Program-made: the position numbers and the translations under genes | Notes under the pieces: generated by a model | Databases searched by the model: none | Seen by the model: only the letters and a program-made list of their open reading frames with translations | Told to the model about the DNA's origin: nothing | Assembly (NCBI GenBank): GCA_003184365.1 | Contig: NKYR01000045.1 | Span: 178,327 to 242,326 of the forward strand | DNA: 64,000 nt | Direction: 5' to 3' | Source of the DNA: Evernia prunastri | Lineage: Eukaryota > Ascomycota > Lecanoromycetes > Lecanorales > Parmeliaceae | Shown here: positions 11,299 through 24,579 of the stretch, one piece after another | Numbering within the stretch: the first letter of the stretch is position 1 | Layout of the letters: the number at the start of each line of letters is the position of its first letter

Positions 11299-11549
11299 TG
11301 TTAGCCACTCAGCTAAAAAAGCTGGCCCCGAGGGTGTCTGCGCTTGACAGCCCAGACACCCTATTTAGGCTCATATCTAACAATTGCCTCCCCCTCTACG
11401 GGGCACGTCCTCGGGCCCCATGGCCNNNNNNNNNNNNNNNNNNNNNTTCTGTCAAAGACGTTCGCTGTTAGCCACTCAGCTAAAAAAGCTGGCCCCGAGG
11501 GTGTCTGCGCTTGACAGCCCAGACACCCTATTTGGGCCCATATCTAACA
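11299..11549. mobile_element. Element with two 84-bp terminal repeats, target duplication GTGCT
   Basis: Direct repeats at 11299-11382 and 11466-11549 each start TGTTAG and end CTAACA, so each has TG...CA ends that are also inverted. Each contains a strong hairpin (GGGTGTCTG...CAGACACCC). GTGCT occurs immediately left (11294-11298) and right (11550-11554), as expected for one LTR-type integration. The interior is only 83 bp and includes a 21-n gap (11426-11446), so the real internal region is unknown. The terminal repeats differ at about two bases, both transitions. Confidence 0.7.
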
Positions 11550-11554
11550 GTGCT

Positions 11555-14500
11555 AAACGCAAGATTTGCAAATGTCAGTTGCTGAACTGACGGAAAGGGT
11601 TGAACATAGGCAAAGACTGCTAAATAGGCTAAAACGTGCTGATCGTGCGGATCCGGCGGAAATCGTGCGGAAAGGAACTTTTCAGATTTGGCGATGATAC
11701 ACGATAAAGAATATGCGAAAGACTTTAAAAGAAATATAAAGAAGTTTTCCACACATAGCGATAAATAGACGAAAAATATAATGATTTATATTTGTGATAG
11801 CGTAATTTCTCTGAAGTAATCTAATTAAAGTCGACGATTTTTATATTAAACTTGAAAATCTCTTATAATTTAGTGTTATTTTAATTTTTACGAATCTTCA
11901 ACTTGATTTTCTTAAAGAACGTTAAATTGATTAAATCTCGTAACGTTTTTAAGCTACTAATTTATCTTTATACTTAAATTATTATAATTTATAAGATATT
12001 CGTTTTTCACTACTTATATAATCGTTATATACGTATCTTAATCTTCTTATATATCGTATATATAAAATTTATTTCTAAAAAAATAATCTATATAGATTTA
12101 TCGATAAAGATATTCGATAAGTAAATTAGAAAATAGCGTTTTATAAGTAAATTTAGTTGTATATAAATCGTTTCTTTAATTTTTTCAATCATTGTCTTCT
12201 TCTTCGATCGTTTCTCTATATACTTAATAAATTAATTATATTTATTATTCTTTAACATTAGAGTAATAATAAATTCTCTTCGCTCTCTATTATATCTATT
12301 CTTTAATTCATTATTATAATTTCGCTTATTTATAACACTTTTCGTCGTCTTAAACGATTTCGTTATAATACTTTTTTTTTATACTACTAAATATTGTGAA
12401 AGACTTCGTATCTTAATACAATAACGAAATATTTATAAACTTCGATTTGAGAATTATAAAGAGCTTCGATATTATCGACTATTTAATAACTATCGAAGTC
12501 TTTCGCAGAGATTATAAATGAAAATAAAATTAAGCTATAGTAGTATTTAAGATGATTAATTTCGAAATCTTTAATAGCGACTGAATATAAACTTTTTTCG
12601 TCTGCGTTTATTAGACTAAGCTTTATAAATAGATTTAATCACTTATAATTTTAAGAGATCTCTTTAAAAAAGAGATCTCGTTATTATTATCGCTATTATT
12701 TAGATTTTTTTTACGTCGTCGTTAATTATATATAAACGTTATTTTAACTAATTTATCTCTCGAATTATCTACGTCGTAATATCGAAAATTATTATTAGAT
12801 GTGTAACTTTGTTTTTAAGATATTAATTTATATAATTTAAAAGCAACGACTTTATTATCTATAAAAGTCTTCTACTAAATTTTCTACGTTTTTTGAAAAT
12901 TTTAAGAATCTCGTTAAAAGGTCTATTGCGAGAATTCTTTAAATATTATATACGAAAAAATTTTCAATTGACGAAATATAGAGTATAATAAAGAATAATT
13001 AAAAATTAAAGATTAACGATGATTAAGAGATAGTAGAAAGTAATAAATAAACTTGAAATTTTTTGAAATTAAAACTTGATACGTAACTTCTAAAATTTAA
13101 TAAAAGTTTTTCGTTAACTTTATCTTAATTGCGTTAATATAGAACGAAAAGATTATATAAAAAATTAAATTATAACTTCTTTTTTAATGTGTAAAATATT
13201 CGTAGAAATCCTCGTTAAGATATTTATAAATCTTATTTACTTTACGCAAATTGTAATTATATTCATCTTTTCACTATATTCTCGATTATCTTTTATTATC
13301 ATCAATTCTTTAGTAAATAACTTATGTTCGATTTATATATATTATTATTTATTAAAGATTTCAAAAAACTTCTCACTAATTTATTTTATTTTATTATAAT
13401 TATATCGTTTATAAAAGAGCTTATCAAATAATTTGTCAAACAATCTATTAAAGACTTTATATTTATTATCAGAAGTTATTCGTAGCATTATTAGATTCTT
13501 TTTTTATTATAATTATATCTATCTACGTATAAGACACTCGCGTTAAATTGATTTAATAACATAAGTTAAATCTACTCGTCTTCGATCTTAAATTTATTAA
13601 TTTCTTTAAAATAAAGCAATATTTTAAGAATAATCGATTCGCGTCGTATTTTATTAAATATACAAATAAATAAATTATTTCATAATAGAAAAAGACGAGA
13701 TTACTAAACGATTTACGTGATAAAGAATTTATATTAGATATTATTAAACAACGAATAATTATTAAAGAGAGATTTAATAGTAATAAGTTCTTTATTAGTA
13801 AGTCTAATTAAAATAAAATCGTTTATATCGTATATATATTATTTTAAATTCGTTAAGCGAATATAAAAAATGTTTACGATCTCTTTTATTATATAAGTCT
13901 CTCTAACGTAGAGATTTATAATTGAATTTGAATATTATATAAATACAGTGAATACGAATAAATATTAGTTAAAGCGAGAATACGAAAGACTTTAGACTCT
14001 TCTTCAAATAATTCGTTCTTCGTTATTAAGTTCGTCGAATTCTTTATTCTATTAGAATCTTTTACTTCGTAGAAGACTTTCGTTATATAAAAGACTTTCG
14101 TTATATAAAAGTTTTTCGTTATACGAAAATCTTTCGTTATGTAATAATCTTTCGCAGACGTCGTAAAGCCTTATATAGACGATATTTACGATCTTTTCGA
14201 TTTTAAATCTTTTAAGTTAAATAAAAAAGATCTAAATTTTCTCGATCTTATTAATATCGATACGTATACTAAAAAGATCTTTTTGTTTAAAATAAAACTT
14301 AAATTTAAGCACGATGAAAATAAGTATAATCGATTTTATATTTTAAAGAGTATCGAGAATAAATATATGAGAATATTTTAGATTATAACGAATACGTAGC
14401 GTATAGCTGCAGAAAATTCTTCAAGAAAATTTAATTTTAATTAAAGATTTTAAAAATGTTAATTAATAGATTAAGTTATTTCGTTTAATTATAATATTAT

Positions 14501-15054
14501 CAAACCTCGTTAAGAAATAAAATATGTTAAAAATCTCGATAATCTTATTAACGTCGAATCTTAATTATAATTTAGACAATATATAGAGAATATAAATTAG
14601 AATAATATCGTATATTAATCTTTTACTGTAGTTATCGCTGCGAAGTTCGATAAATATTAAAAATTCTTTGATAATCTCGAATATTAGAGAGAGAATCTTA
14701 AAGATTTTTATAATTATTTAAATATTCTCTGAAACGAAAATAAGATTATATTTCGAATATTTAAAATAATATTGTTTTAGAATTTAGAATTTTAATAGTT
14801 ATCTGCGATTAAGACGATTATCGATTTTTTTATTAAGATATACACACGCGATTATATTCTAATAAACGTAATAAGTTTAAGAAAGATTTAAATTATTATA
14901 TATTACTTGTTATAAGTGAATAATAATTTATATATTTCTTTTTATATCTTTTTTTTTCTACGTAAAGCTTTTTATATAAAGAGCTTTTTATATAAAGCTA
15001 TCTGCGTAAAGCTTTTTATAACTTTCTGCAAAGTCTATTATAACTATATATAAA
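11555..15054. other. Long AT-rich RIP-affected block
   Basis: The first 200 bases still have balanced composition; the rest is very AT-rich with broken frames. From about 14180 to 14900 the plus strand gives a mostly continuous, charged reading that resembles a retrotransposon gag once stops are ignored (for example KFKHDENKYNRFYILKS). That assignment is weak. Four short tandem copies built on CTTTCGTTATATAAAA occur at about 14063-14155. Confidence 0.45.
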
Positions 15055-15067
15055 AAGCTTTCTATAT

Positions 15068-15594
15068 TGATTGATTGATTGCTTAATACGCCTATCTAGT
15101 AAACTACTTTATTAATCAGGGAGTTCCTCGAATATTTGTAGCGCTGAAGAAACCTTTCGGACAAAAACTTCAACTTATCCTCTCGTGTTATCATTGTTGT
15201 CAACTCTTAGTCTTTGACTGTCAAGTTGTTGCCACAAACCACTATAACTTCCGTTCTCTTTCAGTCTGCCGCTATTGTTTCCGTGATTGTCTCCTTCTAT
15301 GCCTTCTTTTTGCTTCCCCTCTTCTCCTTACCCTTTTTCTTGTTTTTGGTTTCTTTGTCTAGTCCTAGCGGTAATTTGGACCGAGCCAATTGCTCTTGGG
15401 CCAGCGAGAATTGATCGAGACGTCCTATTTTGATCATCCATCGTGCGGCAGCGCGTATTCCGTGCTTCTGTGTCAAGATTTGTCGATAATCTGACGTGCC
15501 GACTTGTTCAATGAGTTCTCTTCTCTCTTTCGCCAGTTCCGGGCAGAACAGTAATATGTGTTTGACCGTCTGTTTTCTCCAGCCGCATGAGCAC
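15068..15594 (-). mobile_element. 5'-truncated LINE (family B) with 13-bp target duplication
   Basis: Direct copies of AAGCTTTCTATAT (15055-15067 and 15595-15607) flank the insert. Read on the minus strand it starts inside the ORF2 C-terminus: CSCGWRKQTVKHILLFC, a cysteine-histidine motif found at the end of Tad1-type LINE proteins, then GIRAAARWMIKIGRLDQFSL and a Lys-rich tail before a stop near 15300. A 3' untranslated region follows and ends in (CAAT)n. 5' truncation, a simple-repeat tail and a long target duplication together show target-primed reverse transcription. It is not RIP-mutated although both flanks are. Confidence 0.9.
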
Positions 15595-15721
15595 AAGCTT
15601 TCTATATATCTCGCGTAATCGATCGAAGATTTTTATTAATAAATTAATTAGCGTTATAATTAGCGTGAAAAAAATTCTCTAAATAAGCGTTTTTTTACTA
15701 TATTAACTCTTATTATTATAT

Positions 15722-16638
15722 TTGATTGATTGATTGATTGTTTTATACGCCTATGCTAGCTACTTGATGTAAGCTAATGAGGGTAACATTAACGCTGAAC
15801 CAGCTTTACGGCTGGGCGTTGAAGAAACCTGAGGGCGAACCTCTGGACAAAAACTTCAACTAAACAGTACGCTCTCCCTTCTGCTGTGCTCCTTAGGAGC
15901 CCTATTACACCACCGCACATCTCTCTACTTCTTTGCGCCGACTCTTCTATTCTCTGACTTTTGTATCTCTGATCGCCCCCGCCTCTAGAGGCGGGTACGA
16001 TCGCTTCTTCGTGCGCCCTTTTTGGGCTTAATGGTCTCCTCTACCCCGAGGGGTAGTCTTGACCGTTGGAGTTGTTCGCTGGCCAACTCGAAGCTGTTTA
16101 ACCAGCCGGAGTTAACCATCCACCTTGCCGCTACCCGGATCCCTTTGGTCGTGGTCAGCATTGTCTGGAAGTCNCCTTAGCTTGGAGTGGTAATCGAATC
16201 TATTGTCAAAGAGACCGCCTTCCTGAGCCGGACTTCTAACCGATGTAGAGATTTTCGCTTGATATCTGGACCATCGATCTAGCCATTGTTGACGGGCCCA
16301 GTCTTGGACCCTTTGATCAATTGCTTTGACGTCTTGATATTCCTCTACGTCTTTGATTGGGTTGATCCAGTTCTTTTTCCTCCTTGTTGTACAAGCCGCC
16401 TCATGCCACTCTTTGACTCCTAAGGAGCGAAGCGCCCAGGCCTCTTTCTCTTTTGCCGGGGACGGCGGTATCAGTCGTTTCTTCTTCTTTTTGCCTTGCA
16501 GTTTGTTCCATATGTGCATGTTTCCCTCCTGCGTTACCAGATGAATCCCACCACTGGCCTGTTGTTGCATCACTAGTCGGTCAAGCTGGATTTCTATTGG
16601 TGCAATTGCCGCTTCCGCCTCCAAAACTGGTACTGGGG
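15722..16638 (-). mobile_element. Chimeric LINE: family A 3' end joined to family B coding segment
   Basis: From 15722 to 16173 the minus strand is the family A 3' end: coding for GIRVAARWMVNSGWLNSF, then a Lys/Arg-rich tail, a 3' UTR and a (CAAT)n tail. From 16175 to 16638 it is family B ORF2 (EIQLDRLVMQQQASGGIHL, QQWLDRWSRYQAKISTSV), the same segment seen at 57700-58145. The switch is exactly at the single n at 16174 and the frame changes there. No target duplication is found. I read this as an assembly join of two elements rather than a natural fusion. Confidence 0.75.
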
Positions 16639-17914
16639 GATAAAGATTGATATGATAAAAGAAAATAAAAATAAAAATAAAAATAAAATAATAATAATAA
16701 TAATTTTAAATAACTTTATTTAATACTTTATTAATTATTTTAATATAAATATTAACAGTAATAATATCGTAATTATTAATTATTATTTAATATTATTTAT
16801 AGTAAGTCTTATTAAAGTTTAATTTTGACAATATTAAATTAAATCGCTATTTAATAAATTATATTAACGCGATTTTTTTATTTCAGATTTTATATAAAAG
16901 CGCTTAAAGTTATAATCGCGAATAATAATAATATATTCGTAAATATTCTAAAAAAATCTCTTTCTTTTTTAATATATTATAAATATATTAATTAATTTAC
17001 TTCGTAATTAAAAGAACGCGAGTAATACGCGTTAAAAAGAGTTAAAGATATACTTTTTAAAAAATATTATAATATTAAAAATATTTAATTATAAAATAAT
17101 AATAATAAGAAATAAAAGATTATATATAATTTTAATAAATAACGACGAGAATTAAAATCATAATAATTTCGGAGATTTAAATTTTAAAAAATTATATTTT
17201 AAATTAAATTATTAATCGATTACTATTATTATAATTATAAAAACGATCTAAATTTTAATATTTACTAAATATTTAATTCGAATAATTAAATAAATAAATT
17301 TAAAATAAACGTATCTTTCTTCTTTTTATTTATTTTATTTATATATATTTTTATATTACTTCTATAAATTTTTTTTTTTTTCGAAAATAATATTTAAATT
17401 TATTAAAATTTTAAAAGTAAAAAGATCGTTAAATCGATTATATTTTATATCGTAATATCTTTATAATAATTATAATTAAATATTTGTATTATTTATTTTT
17501 AATAAATTATAAATTTAAATTTTATTTAAATAATTATTATTAATATATATAACATTATAATATAAAATTAAGTTTAAATATTTTAAATTTATATATATAT
17601 TTGATATAAATCTTTATATTATTACGTCTTTTAAAATAACGTATTAAATTAACTCGTTGAATCTTTCGAATATCTTTTATTAAATTTTTTATATAATATA
17701 ATTATAATTTGAAAGTTTCTATATTTTTAATATATAATATTTTTAAATTTTCGTAAATTATATAACTTTATTCGCGCTTTTCCACAATATAAAAAATCTT
17801 CGATTTAATCTACTTTTTATTAAAATAATTATTATTTAAGTAATCGCTTATTTAGATTTTTAATAAATATATTTTATTTATTTCATACGCGAATAATTAT
17901 TATATTATAATTAT
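16639..17914. other. AT-rich block
   Basis: It starts with a short A/T microsatellite (AAAAT and AAT repeats, 16659-16705), then extremely AT-rich RIP-like sequence. Nothing else was recognised. Confidence 0.5.
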
Positions 17915-18526
17915 GTAAGTATAGATTCATGAATCTAATTCATAATGCGAGAGTTTAAAAAAATCGAAAAACTAATTACTTATTCCAGCTTCAATAGTTA
18001 AAAGATTTTTTTTTTTTTTTTTTTCACCTTCGCTCTCTTTTCTCTCTTTTTTATTTTAAAAAAAAAATTTCTTCTTTTTTTTTTTCAGCATAACTCGAAT
18101 TCGAATCTAAATACTATAACTACATCTACACATTTTGCCGTTCTATCAATCTACTAAGTTTACTACTATATAATAAAATCACCTTATTAAAGTATAAAAA
18201 GAAAATTAGTTTTCTGAAAGTAAAAAAATATGAACTTAACAAATATTAATAATCTTAAGACCGATTTTAGAAATTCTTGATTCTCTGAATAGCATATAGA
18301 AATCTTCACAATTAAAAACAAATATCAAAAAAGTAATAGAAAGGTAAAAGGTTATTTAGGTTGCAAGAAGACTATATTCAAATTATGATGTTTCTGCGCT
18401 CGAAAGATCTAGCGAACTAACTAAGCACGCTATATCAAAGAGCGTAGTGACTCTGAGATTTACATTGACTGCATATACAAATTCAAGGTTTTTCAGCTTA
18501 GTTCTATCTTATTGTTTTATATATAC
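17915..18526 (-). mobile_element. Family S non-autonomous element, copy 1
   Basis: It begins TAAGTATAGATTCATGAATC and ends CAGCTTAGTTCTATCTTA near a TTTTATATATA boundary. Other copies (42390-42795, 44606-45590, 50665-51950) are in the opposite orientation. The left about 360 bp match the right arm of the Fot1-like element at 21470-21895, including a long poly-T tract and AACTCGAATTCGAAT. The other end carries a hairpin around a TCTACGCT/AGCGTAGA-type stem. No coding capacity. It is probably a MITE-like derivative of the Fot1-like element. Confidence 0.6.
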
Positions 18527-19384
18527 TAATTTATTTTAAATATATTTTATTACGAGATTATTAAATATATTAAATATAATATTTTTCTTTTAACGCTTAA
18601 AATCTTATTTAATACGTTTAAAGTATTTTTAAGCGAATTTTTCTTCGCTAATAATCCCGATATAATATTATATAATATTATTTTTTAATCGCGATAATAA
18701 ATCTATAAAAAAAAAGATTCGAATAAATTTATTTTTTATTTCTTTATAAGATGATAATATAATTTTATTTATATTATTATCGCTTTTTTATCTTTTATTA
18801 TCTATTTTTTAACTTAACTTTATTACTTTTTTTTAAAACACGTTAAATTTTTTTAAGTTATCTTAATTAGTTATTAATATTTTTTTACTTTAAACTTTTT
18901 AATTATAGATTTTTTAAAGATTTTCTTTTAAATTATATTGAACACGTTTTTTAATAATATAAATCTTTATCAGATATTCTTTTATAATTTCAATAATAAA
19001 TTCTTTTAATCTTTAAAAAGATTATAAGAATTTATTATATAATATTTTTATATTAAATATATAATATTAAAATAAAATAATAAAATAAAAGAATAATATT
19101 ATAATAAGAATAAAATAGAAGTTAATACGTTTAAAATAACGTATTAAAATGATATCTATATTAATAAATAAAGCGAGAATTACGTTTAAAATAAAACGAA
19201 TATAAATAAATTCGTTTATTTAGACGAAAATATAATTAATAAAATATTATATTTTATTATATTTAAAATAATTATTTCTATTTTTAATTTTAAAGAATTT
19301 CGTTAATATAGCGTTTAATAAAATAATATTATTTCTATAATCTTATAATAGATTACGATTAATTATTTCGTTATTTTATATAAA
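18527..19384. other. AT-rich block
   Basis: RIP-like composition; no element or gene recognised. Confidence 0.45.
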
Positions 19385-21895
19385 TATAGATTTTTAAATT
19401 TAATTTCTAATGCGAGAGGTTAAAAAAATCAAAAAACTAATTTTTGCTTTTTTTTCGCATTTATTCGAATTTTAATAGTTGAATTTTAATTTTAATTTTC
19501 TTCTTCCACCCTCTCTCTTTTCTGTTCTTTTATTTCAATTAAATTTTTTTTTTTTTTTTTTTTTTAATATAACTCGAAATCGAACTTAAATACTATAATT
19601 ACAACGTAATCGTAGTTCCACTATTCGCTTCGCTTATAGTAAGCTTATACTTAATAACGCGCGAGACTTAAAGACGCGTTTTTTCGTAATTTGACATTAT
19701 TCTTTGCAATTATTATTATTTCTTTATATTTTATTTTTATTTTATTTTAAATAAGAGAATCTCGTTTGAAAGATTATAGATAAGTATAAAAATAATAACT
19801 TTCGTAGTACTATTACGACTGCGAAGTATTTTAAGCTTAATTCTCGACGCGTTTAAAAAAAACTTCGAGAATAAATTTTAAGAATTACTCGTAAATTTAT
19901 TAATATACGATTTATTTAAACTTAAAAGCAATCTTTATATAATTATATTAATCGTTTAAATAATATTAAGTATTTAATTCACATTAAACAAGTTTAAAGT
20001 ATTATTAAGTATGTTCTAAAGATCGAGATTACTTCGAAGACTCTTTATATATCTCTCAATCGCGATTAAATTATACGATTTATTAAACGATATTTTAAAT
20101 ATATTAAACGTAAATAAAAGTTATTTAGTGTAAAGCTTAAAAACGTTTATAATATATAAAGTATTTAAGAGATATATAAGAAATTTCGAGTTAATTATTA
20201 AAAGAAGAATATAGTATTTTAAAATATTTAAAATATAAATAGAATAGATTTTTAAATTGATTATAAAATCGTTTATTATATAATTATATTAAATAAAAAT
20301 AAATCTCTACGCTTCGTAAATTCAGATAATCGTAATTATATTACGTCGATAAAGTATATTAATACTAAAGATTGAAGTGTATCTTCGTTTTTGATATTAA
20401 AAGATATTTATATTTTATATAAATAAGATAAAAATAACTTATCGAACGATATTATTTTAGTTATTTCATCTATCGAATATTTACATAATTAGTTAACATA
20501 TAATTAATTAATATATTTCGATAAAATTTTTAATTTTCGTTAGATGAAAGAATAAAGAGCGCTAATTTTAAACGATTTTAAAAGTTATTATATCTACGAA
20601 TTTTATATATTCGCTTAAGAAAAAAAAGATCGATTTATTTATTCTTTTTTCGTATTTTATACCCTTCATATAATTATTAGACATAAAATATTTTTAATTT
20701 TTTAAGTATTATTATATCGAGATTATAGATATCGTAATATAACTCGATAATAGCGAATTTAATAGATTAAACTTTCTCGTTATATTTAACTAAATAAATA
20801 TTAAAATATTTAAATATTTTATTATTACTTCGATTTTTCGAAAAATAAATTTTATATTTTATAATTTCGAAATATTATTTATAAAGATTAAAAGTGTAAT
20901 ATTGAAGCGAGCTATTACTTTAAAGGCTTAATTATTATTAATTATATTTAATTAAACACTTTATTCGATTAAAAACGTAACTTAATTCGATTAATAATTT
21001 CAAGAAGTGCTTGAAATATAAGTCTTTATTGTTTTTAAAGATATACGAAGATTCTTAGCTTAATTTATAAAGAATTTCATTATTAATAAATTTTTTAAAT
21101 AAATTGTCGAACGAGATTTTAAGATTATTTATAAAAAGATTATAATTAAATAAATATATAAAACTCTTTTAAAAATAGTTATTTAGAAGAAAGAATAAAT
21201 ATCAGCCGATTAAATATGTAAATCTCTTTATGTGATGGGAGAAATTATTAAAGAAAAGATCGAGAAGACTTTAAAACGAGTAATTCGAGTTGAAGAAATT
21301 TAGATAGAAAAGATTAATAAGATTATTAAGAGAGTTCTTCGTCGAAGCGATTATGAATTATAAAAGCTAATGCATAATAATTGAATAACGTTTTTGTTAT
21401 ATCGAAAGATGAAGTAAGATATATGTAAAATAAGAAAGAATATATAGAAAAACGCGTCTTTAAGCTCTGCGCGTCATTAAGTATAGAGCTACTATAAGCG
21501 AAGCGAATAGTGGGACTACGATTATACGCTATTCAGAGAATTAAAAAATTTCAAAATCGATCTTATAATTATTGATGACTGTTAAGTTGAAACTTTTTAC
21601 TCTTAAGAAATAACTTTTGATTCATATACTTTAATAAGGAAACCTTATTAAATAGTAGTAAATTTAATAGTTTGATAGAACGGTAGAATTGTAGATATCG
21701 CTATAGTGTTTAGGTTCGATTTCGAGCTATAATCAAAAAAAAAAAAAAAAAAAAAAAAAATCTTCAGAAAAGTCTTCAGAAAAGTCTTTTAACTATCGAA
21801 AATTTTAATAATATCGAAAATAGAAGTAACTAAGTTTCATATTTTTTTAAAACTTTCGCATTATAAATTTAATTCATAAATCTATACTTGTATTA
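19385..21895 (+). mobile_element. RIP-broken Fot1/pogo-like DNA transposon with long inverted ends
   Basis: The arms at 19385-19680 and about 21455-21895 are inverted copies. They share, in opposite orientation, a start like ATAGATTTATGAATT, an AACTCGAAATCGAAC block and a GC-richer core CCACTATTCGCTTCGCTTAT. The left arm is shorter because of an internal deletion. The sequence between them encodes the mutated transposase described separately. Length (about 2.5 kb) suits the family, but arms of hundreds of bases are long for Fot1-type elements. Confidence 0.7.
20080..21200 (+). pseudogene. Fot1/pogo-type DDE transposase, RIP-inactivated
   Basis: The plus strand around 20220-20720 reads, with stops at expected W and Q codons, as the core of a Fot1/pogo (Tc1-mariner superfamily) transposase. 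Recognisable pieces are a first-aspartate region near 20230, NRNYITSIKYINTKD near 20330-20365, FLILKDIYILYK, SSIEYLHN, then ALILNDFKSYY at about 20561-20590. In the family this last motif is LILDGxxSH, so the second catalytic Asp reads as Asn and the Gly as Asp, both G-to-A changes. The following AxEKKDRFIYSFF and TLHIIIRH segments fit the family spacing. The enzyme is certainly dead. Confidence 0.65.
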
Positions 21896-23498
21896 TAATA
21901 AATAAATAAAATATTATTATTAAAAGTTTATGAATCTTTAAATAATTTAAGATTTAATATATTTAATAGAAAATATCGTAGATAAAATAATTTATTTATA
22001 TTCGAATTAATATAATAATTATAATATTTTAATAATTTGAATTTAAAACGTTTTTATTAAACGTATTTGATCTTTTTGTTTTATAAAATAATTTATTAAA
22101 TCGCTTTTTCTCTTATATCTTATCTTTATTTATATTTAAAAAAAAAATTAAATTAATTAATTAATATATTTAAATTATCGAATAATTATATTTATATTTT
22201 TTAAAGTAATTATTACAATGCTTTTTTATCGAATAATACGTAAACTAAATAAATTATCGTCGAAAACTTCTATTTTTATTTAACTGAAATTCGTTTAAAA
22301 AATAATAATATTAGTTTTATAAAAAAATATACGTTTTAGTAATTTTAACTTATTAAAAAATTTATAAAAATATAATTAGTACTATAATAATAATCGTAAT
22401 CGATTTTTTCGCGAAGAAACGGTTATTAAATTAATAATTAAAATAAGATATAAAAGAATTTTAATAACGATTAAAAAATAGTTATTAACGTTGTTTAAAA
22501 CTTTATTATTAATTTTCTTAATTAATTCTTCTTTTTAAACAATTATAAATATATTAATAAAATTATATTTTAAACTATCGTATTACGAAGAATTTAAAAT
22601 AACTTTAAAATAATTATAATAATAACTTTTTTAATTATTACTTTTATTTTTTTCTAAAATAACTTATTTTCGCTTTAAAATCTTTTTAAATAGTATTATT
22701 TAATTCGTTTATAATATAATAATTAATTTTAATCTTATTAAATTATTTCGTATAATAAAACTTATTTTTTAAAATAAGATTTTTATATAAAATCGCTACG
22801 ATATTAAGACGATTAATTATTATTTTAAGACGTCTAAAAGAATATCGATTCGTTTAATAAAATCGTTATAGATTTTTATAATACTTTTTATTAAAGATCT
22901 TCGATTATTAAAAGTATTAAATTAAGTTAAATTATTTAAATTATTTTTAGATCGTTAATTTTTTAATTATATATTTAAATTCTTAAATTAACGAAAAACA
23001 TATAACTTCGAAATTTGAATTTAATTAATTAAAATCGAATTAAAATAAAAGAATTTATTTAAAATTTATTAAATATAAATAATAAAATTGTAATAAGTAT
23101 TATAAAAAAATACGTTATTAATTAATTTATAAATTAATTAATAAAAGACTTCGTTATCGCATTAATTAATATTATTTATAATAATATCGATTTATATCGC
23201 TTAATTAATTTTTATATCTTTAAAATTATTTTCTATATTTTTAATAAATACGTTATTAAATTTAATATTTAAATATTTAATAGGTTTTTTAAAATAAAAA
23301 TTATTTATTAAAGTCGTAATTAAGTTATTAATAAAGAAGATAATTTCTTTTTTTATCAAAATAATAAACTTTTGTTCTTTTATTATATTATTATATTATT
23401 AAGAAATTTAAAATAAATACAAAATTTATATAATAATATTTATTTATAAGGTAAGTAAATTAAAATTAAAATATTTAATTATCGTGTTTTCGAAAAAA
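21896..23498. other. AT-rich block
   Basis: Extreme AT content and stop-filled frames. The original sequence was not recognised. Confidence 0.45.
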
Positions 23499-23503
23499 AC
23501 AAT

Positions 23504-23716
23504 TGTCACGATCGTCACAATGTATATGCATATAGTAGGTGTAAACGTAATCAATAAGAACTATCGAGAATCCTGCTGTTAAATACATTGTCCGCCAAGC
23601 ATATCTAGATCTAACTAGCTCCTTTCAGATCAAGTCTGATTAGATCGTAGATCAGATCATAATATCACTAAATCTAATTAGCTTCTTTCAGATCAAGTCT
23701 AATTAGATCATAATAT
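23504..23716 (-). repeat. 3' LTR (family R) of the RIP-broken Gypsy element
   Basis: It matches the unmutated R copies at 25141 and 25921 but with many C-to-T and G-to-A changes, for example CATAGGCACATAG reading as TATATGCATATAG. It carries two units of the 63-bp internal repeat. Confidence 0.75.
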
Positions 23717-24579
23717 CATCTCTCTTCGAAAAGAGACTGATCTTCAGCCGATATTGACGCTGATTAGAAGTGTAAGTATCTCGTTACTAATCACTGAAAG
23801 TTATGCGAAAGTTGTAGAGCATATTAAAAACGACTAAGCAAATTTTCGATAGAAACGTAAAAACTAAGCTGAAACAGATAACGTCGTAGCGATATCGAAA
23901 TGAAAATATCGAATAATGAAAACCGAAGCGTTTCAGTCAATATTGACGTCGTAATAAACTTAAATTTTTTTTTATTAAGATAATTTAGAATTTTGAATAG
24001 CGATATCGAAACGAAAATAGAAATATCGAAATGAAAGTAAAATGCGTTATTCGTAAGAACTCGAAAAAATAATGAAATTACTCTCTAACAATTACTAAGA
24101 TAAAGCGATTATCGATATAAAAATTAATCGCTCTTCGTGAGACGAATAATCTAATATTAAAGTTTTTAAATCGATAGAGTGTTTTAGATCGTCGCGAGAG
24201 ATTTCGATATTACTTAGAAGTATTACGATCTCTATCTATATCGAAGTAGAAGATTTAATATTTTTTAAATTAATTATTAAATAAGATAAACGATAAATCG
24301 CGTCGTCTTATTCGACGTTAAATCGTATTAAAGCTTTAATTCTAATATTCGTTAAACTTCGCTCTCTTATTTAAACTCGCTACTTCTTCTTAAAATTAAC
24401 GAGTTTATTGAATAATTTTTAAATAAATCTATTATCGTCGCTAATTATTTTCAATTCGTCGAATTAAATTCTTTTATACGATTTTTCAAATTTCTTAGAT
24501 TACGACGAATTATTTAAAGTTCATGAGATTTTTAATATATTTTAAGACTGAGAGAAATTCGTTAAGCGATTAATTATTC

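Noticed and set aside
13187..13399. Hydrophobic frames in AT-rich blocks (also 45297-45509, 46823-47026 and 57136-57348)
   Set aside because: AT-rich DNA gives Ile/Leu/Phe/Tyr-rich frames by chance. They lack starts in context and any family motif.
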